Origin: Acidovorax delafieldii
Lineage (GTDB): Bacteria; Pseudomonadota; Gammaproteobacteria; Burkholderiales; Burkholderiaceae_C
Length of the DNA stretch: 64,000 nucleotides
Assembly (NCBI RefSeq): GCF_007993815.1
Contig: NZ_VJWE01000001.1
Span: 62,001 to 126,000, forward strand
Reading direction: 5' to 3'
Position numbers and translations under genes: made by a program. Below are positions 61,609-64,000 of the stretch, one piece after another. The notes under the pieces were generated by a model. It searched no databases, was not told the origin of the DNA, and saw only the letters and a list, made by a program, of their open reading frames with translations. Position 1 is the first letter of the stretch. Each line of letters begins with the position of its first letter.

Positions 61609-62583
61609 CTACTCCCCCAAAACGTCCGGCGCCACACCCGCCGTGTCGCGCAGCACGTCGATAAAGGCCTGTGCCGAGGGCGTGGGCGGCTCGCCCAGGC
61701 GGGTGATGAGGCCATAGCTGGGCATGCGGTCGGGCAGCTCGACGGGAATGCGCGAGAGCAGGCCCCGGTCCACGTATTTCTGGATCAGCGCAGCGGGCTG
61801 CAGAGACATCATGTGGGTGGTGTTCATCAGCTCCAGCGCGAACAGGAAGGATGGCGTCTCCACCACCCCCGCCGTGAGCGCCAGGCCCGCGCCACCAAAC
61901 AGGTCGTCCGACACCTTGCGCACGGCCGTGGAGGCGGGGTACAGAATCCACGGCCAGTGGGCCAGCTCGGTGAGCGACAGGTCGGTGGCGCCGCGCAGCG
62001 GGTGGTGCTGCCCACCCACCACATGGAGCGGCTCGGCGGACAGGTGCTCGTAGTGGAACTGGCTGCGCTGGTCCTCGGTGGTGAAGCGGCCGATCATCAG
62101 GTCGATCTTGCGCTCGGCCAGCCAGGCAATGAGCTGGTCGCTGCTCTGCTCCAGGATCTTGATGACCAAGAGGGGCCGCAGGCGCTGGATCTCCACCACC
62201 GAGGCCACCAGCACATGCGCGGCCGAGCCGGTGATGGCGCCCACCGTCACATGGCCGTGGCCGCCCTGCTTGAGGGCGTTGAACTCGTCGACAAACTTGC
62301 GCTGCCCATCGAGCGCTGCGCTGGCGTAGCGCAGCGTAAAAAGCCCCAGCTCGTTGGGCCGCATGCCGCGCGAAAGGCGGTCGAACAGGCGCGCCTCCAG
62401 GATCTCCTCGATGTCCATCAGGATCTTGGTGGCAGCAGGCTGCGTAACGTGCATCTGCTCGGCCGTCAGCCGCAGGTTGCGCGTGCGGCCCAGGATGTCC
62501 AAAAACTGCAAATGCCGAAAGCGCAGCCGCGCGCAGGCCTGCGCCAAAGACAAGGGTTTACCCGGAAATTCGTCTGGACTCAT
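61609..62583 (-). CDS. LysR family regulator, probable controller of sugar-acid catabolism
   Basis: 324 residues. The HTH is RFRHLQFLDILGRTRNLRLTAEQMHVTQPAATKILMDIEEILEARLFDR (about 20-70), typical of the GbpR/PcaQ-like branch, with a C-terminal effector domain (VTVGAITGSAAHVLVASVVEIQRLRP). The start at 62583 is preferred; another ATG lies 10 codons upstream. It is divergent from a TRAP binding protein and an IlvD/Edd dehydratase, so it probably senses the substrate they handle. Confidence 0.88.
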   Translation of the reverse strand: MSPDEFPGKPLSLAQACARLRFRHLQFLDILGRTRNLRLTAEQMHVTQPAATKILMDIEEILEARLFDRLSRGMRPNELGLFTLRYASAALDGQRKFVDEFNALKQGGHGHVTVGAITGSAAHVLVASVVEIQRLRPLLVIKILEQSSDQLIAWLAERKIDLMIGRFTTEDQRSQFHYEHLSAEPLHVVGGQHHPLRGATDLSLTELAHWPWILYPASTAVRKVSDDLFGGAGLALTAGVVETPSFLFALELMNTTHMMSLQPAALIQKYVDRGLLSRIPVELPDRMPSYGLITRLGEPPTPSAQAFIDVLRDTAGVAPDVLGE

Positions 62584-62739
62584 AAGCGTTTGGAATGGAT
62601 TGTCGCAAAACATTCAGTGGACCCGGCAGGGCGCGAAACCTAACCTTCGCCTTGCGTTCATGACGGCTTGCCCAAAAAAGCTGCATACGCCGACGGCCTC
62701 GCCAGCGGGGTCCCGCCATTCCAACGGAGACAAGACACC

Positions 62740-63759
62740 ATGCAATTCCATTCCCTCGCCAAATCCTTGGCGCTTGCCGCCGCGCTGCTGGCCGCCCTCG
62801 CCGCCCCCGTCTCGGCCCAAGTCAAGGAACACACCTTCAAGGTCGGCATTGGCCTGAGCGACGACCACCCGCAGGCCCAGGCCGTGCGCCACTTTGCCGA
62901 GCGCCTGCAGGCCAAGAGCGGCGGCAAGATGAACGCCAAGCTGTTCGCCAGCGGCGCCCTGGGCAACGACGTGAGCATGACCTCGGCCCTGCGCGGCGGC
63001 ACGCTGGAGATGACGATTCCCGATTCGTCCACGCTGATGTCGCTGATCAAGCCCTTTGGCGTGCTGAACCTGCCGCTCACCTTCAACACCGAGGCAGAAG
63101 CCGACGCCTTGCTCGACGGCCCCTTCGGCCAGAAACTGCTGGCCATGCTGCCGGACAAGGGCCTGATCGGCCTGGGCTTTTGGGAAAACGGCTTCCGCCA
63201 TGTGACCAACTCGCGCCGCCCCATCAACACAGCCGACGATCTGGCGGGCCTGAAGCTGCGTGTGATACAGAGCCCCCTGTTCCTGGACACCTTCAACGCC
63301 CTGGGCACCAACGCCACGCCCATGCCGTTCACCGAGCTGTACACCGCCATGGAACAAAAGGCCGTGGACGGCCAGGAGAACCCGCCCGCCACCATCCTGG
63401 CCAGCAAGTTCTATGAGGTGCAAAAGCACCTGGTGCTGTCGCGCCACATGTACAGCGCCTGGGTGCTGCTCATCTCCAAGAAGACCTGGGACGGCCTCTC
63501 GGCCGACGAAAAGAAGATCGTGCAGGAGGCCGCGCGTGAGGCCACGCTGTTCGAGCGCAAGACCATCCGCGCCTTCAGCGAAACCGCCCTGGGCGAGCTG
63601 AAGAAGGCCGGCATGCAGATCACCGAGCTGCCCGCCGCCGAGCAGGCCAAGCTGCGCACCAAGCTGCAGCCCGTGCTGGCCAAGTACGGCAAGGAGTTTG
63701 GTGAAGAGACCACCAGCGAAATGATGGGCGAGCTGGCGAAGGCGCGGGGCAGCAAGTAA
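62740..63759 (+). CDS. TRAP transporter DctP-type solute-binding protein
   Basis: 339 residues with a signal peptide (1-26, ending PVSAQ) and the DctP signature ([59 protein letters not shown]). It binds an organic or aldonic acid in the periplasm. Relatives with the [10 protein letters not shown] motif bind C4-dicarboxylates or sugar acids. The matching permease genes are not in the window. GGAGACAAGACACC precedes the ATG. Divergent from the LysR gene and followed by a dehydratase gene. Confidence 0.93.
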   Translation: MQFHSLAKSLALAAALLAALAAPVSAQVKEHTFKVGIGLSDDHPQAQAVRHFAERLQAKSGGKMNAKLFASGALGNDVSMTSALRGGTLEMTIPDSSTLMSLIKPFGVLNLPLTFNTEAEADALLDGPFGQKLLAMLPDKGLIGLGFWENGFRHVTNSRRPINTADDLAGLKLRVIQSPLFLDTFNALGTNATPMPFTELYTAMEQKAVDGQENPPATILASKFYEVQKHLVLSRHMYSAWVLLISKKTWDGLSADEKKIVQEAAREATLFERKTIRAFSETALGELKKAGMQITELPAAEQAKLRTKLQPVLAKYGKEFGEETTSEMMGELAKARGSK

Positions 63760-63829
63760 GCGCTTGGTTCGTTCCACAGGGCGCAGCTTCTGGCTACGCC
63801 CAGCCCCTCTTTTGCGACGCTTCGACCCC

Positions 63830-64000
63830 ATGACAAAGACACCCCGCCGCCCCTTCCGCTCCCGCGAATGGTTTGCCGCGCCCGAGCGCTCGGACATGAC
63901 CGCGCTGTACCTGGAGCGGTTCATGAACTATGGGCTCACGCCCGAAGAGCTGCGCTCGGGCCGACCCATCATCGGCATTGCGCAGACGGGCAGTGACCTG
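63830..64000 (+). CDS. IlvD/Edd family dehydratase (3' truncated by window)
   Basis: The first 57 residues are visible ([47 protein letters not shown]). This matches the N-terminus of the dihydroxy-acid/sugar-acid dehydratases that eliminate water from aldonic acids or dihydroxy-acids using a [2Fe-2S] or [4Fe-4S] cluster. The R-S-x-x-WF opening and TGSDL are typical of the arabinonate/xylonate-type group. The cluster cysteines lie beyond the window. Confidence 0.85.
   Translation, partial: MTKTPRRPFRSREWFAAPERSDMTALYLERFMNYGLTPEELRSGRPIIGIAQTGSDL

Overview
The window is high-GC DNA from a betaproteobacterium, almost certainly a member of the Comamonadaceae close to Acidovorax. This rests on gene content (flhDC, tupBCA, dxs-ispA-xseB, hemCDXY, gcdR-gcdH-CoA transferase, DctP-type TRAP systems) and on at least eleven AT-rich copies of a dispersed repeat built around GCGCTAG/TAGCGCT and AGCTAT words, a type familiar from this family. 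The genus is inferred by recall, not computed. There is no prophage, CRISPR array, transposase or rRNA operon. The one RNA gene seen is tRNA-Leu(CAA), and there is one clear riboswitch (FMN).

Layout. 1-3032: end of a GAF/Fis regulator, then a MerR regulator divergent from a DUF2938 / flavodoxin-like reductase / DUF2798 cassette with a SoxR-box-like operator in a 19-bp-spaced promoter. 3151-5590: arsenic operon arsR-arsI-arsC-acr3 (minus strand). 5771-11735: a tightly overlapping plus-strand run (membrane EAL phosphodiesterase, saccharopine-dehydrogenase-like protein, SRPBCC protein, two small membrane proteins, UbiB-family kinase). 11836-16258: tungstate ABC transporter tupB-tupC-tupA plus a second ModA-like binding protein, divergent from a ModE-type regulator with a periplasmic-binding-protein sensor domain. 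16441-20495: TRAP permeases facing a TRAP binding protein.

20740-27429: isoprenoid precursor block (dxs, ispA, xseB), a Rieske oxygenase, a DMT exporter and a sulfurtransferase. 27452-27721: a 270-bp mobile-looking element with 30-bp terminal inverted repeats, just upstream of flhDC. 28028-33813: flhDC, a FlgO-like lipoprotein pair, a spherulin-4-type lipoprotein, an AI-2E family transporter and a small DUF4148-like secreted protein. 34021-41088: ppc divergent from hemC-hemD-hemX-hemY. 41472-44236: cytochrome b561, two YceI proteins, a VOC-fold protein. 44400-52462: M48 peptidase, valS, galU, TusA-like protein, Nudix hydrolase, cysM. 52502-54129: tRNA-Leu, a DUF6279 lipoprotein, small proteins. 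54217-57922: glutaryl-CoA module (LysR, gcdH, CoA transferase). 58311-64000: chemotaxis receptor, ribH under an FMN riboswitch, a hypothetical protein, and a LysR / TRAP binding protein / IlvD-Edd dehydratase set running off the end.

The most unusual observations are that two coding sequences carry copies of the dispersed repeat: it encodes most of the TupA signal peptide and a roughly 15-residue stretch of HemD. Others are the 270-bp element upstream of the flagellar master operon, the redox-type MerR cassette, and the six-gene EAL-led operon of mostly unknown function.
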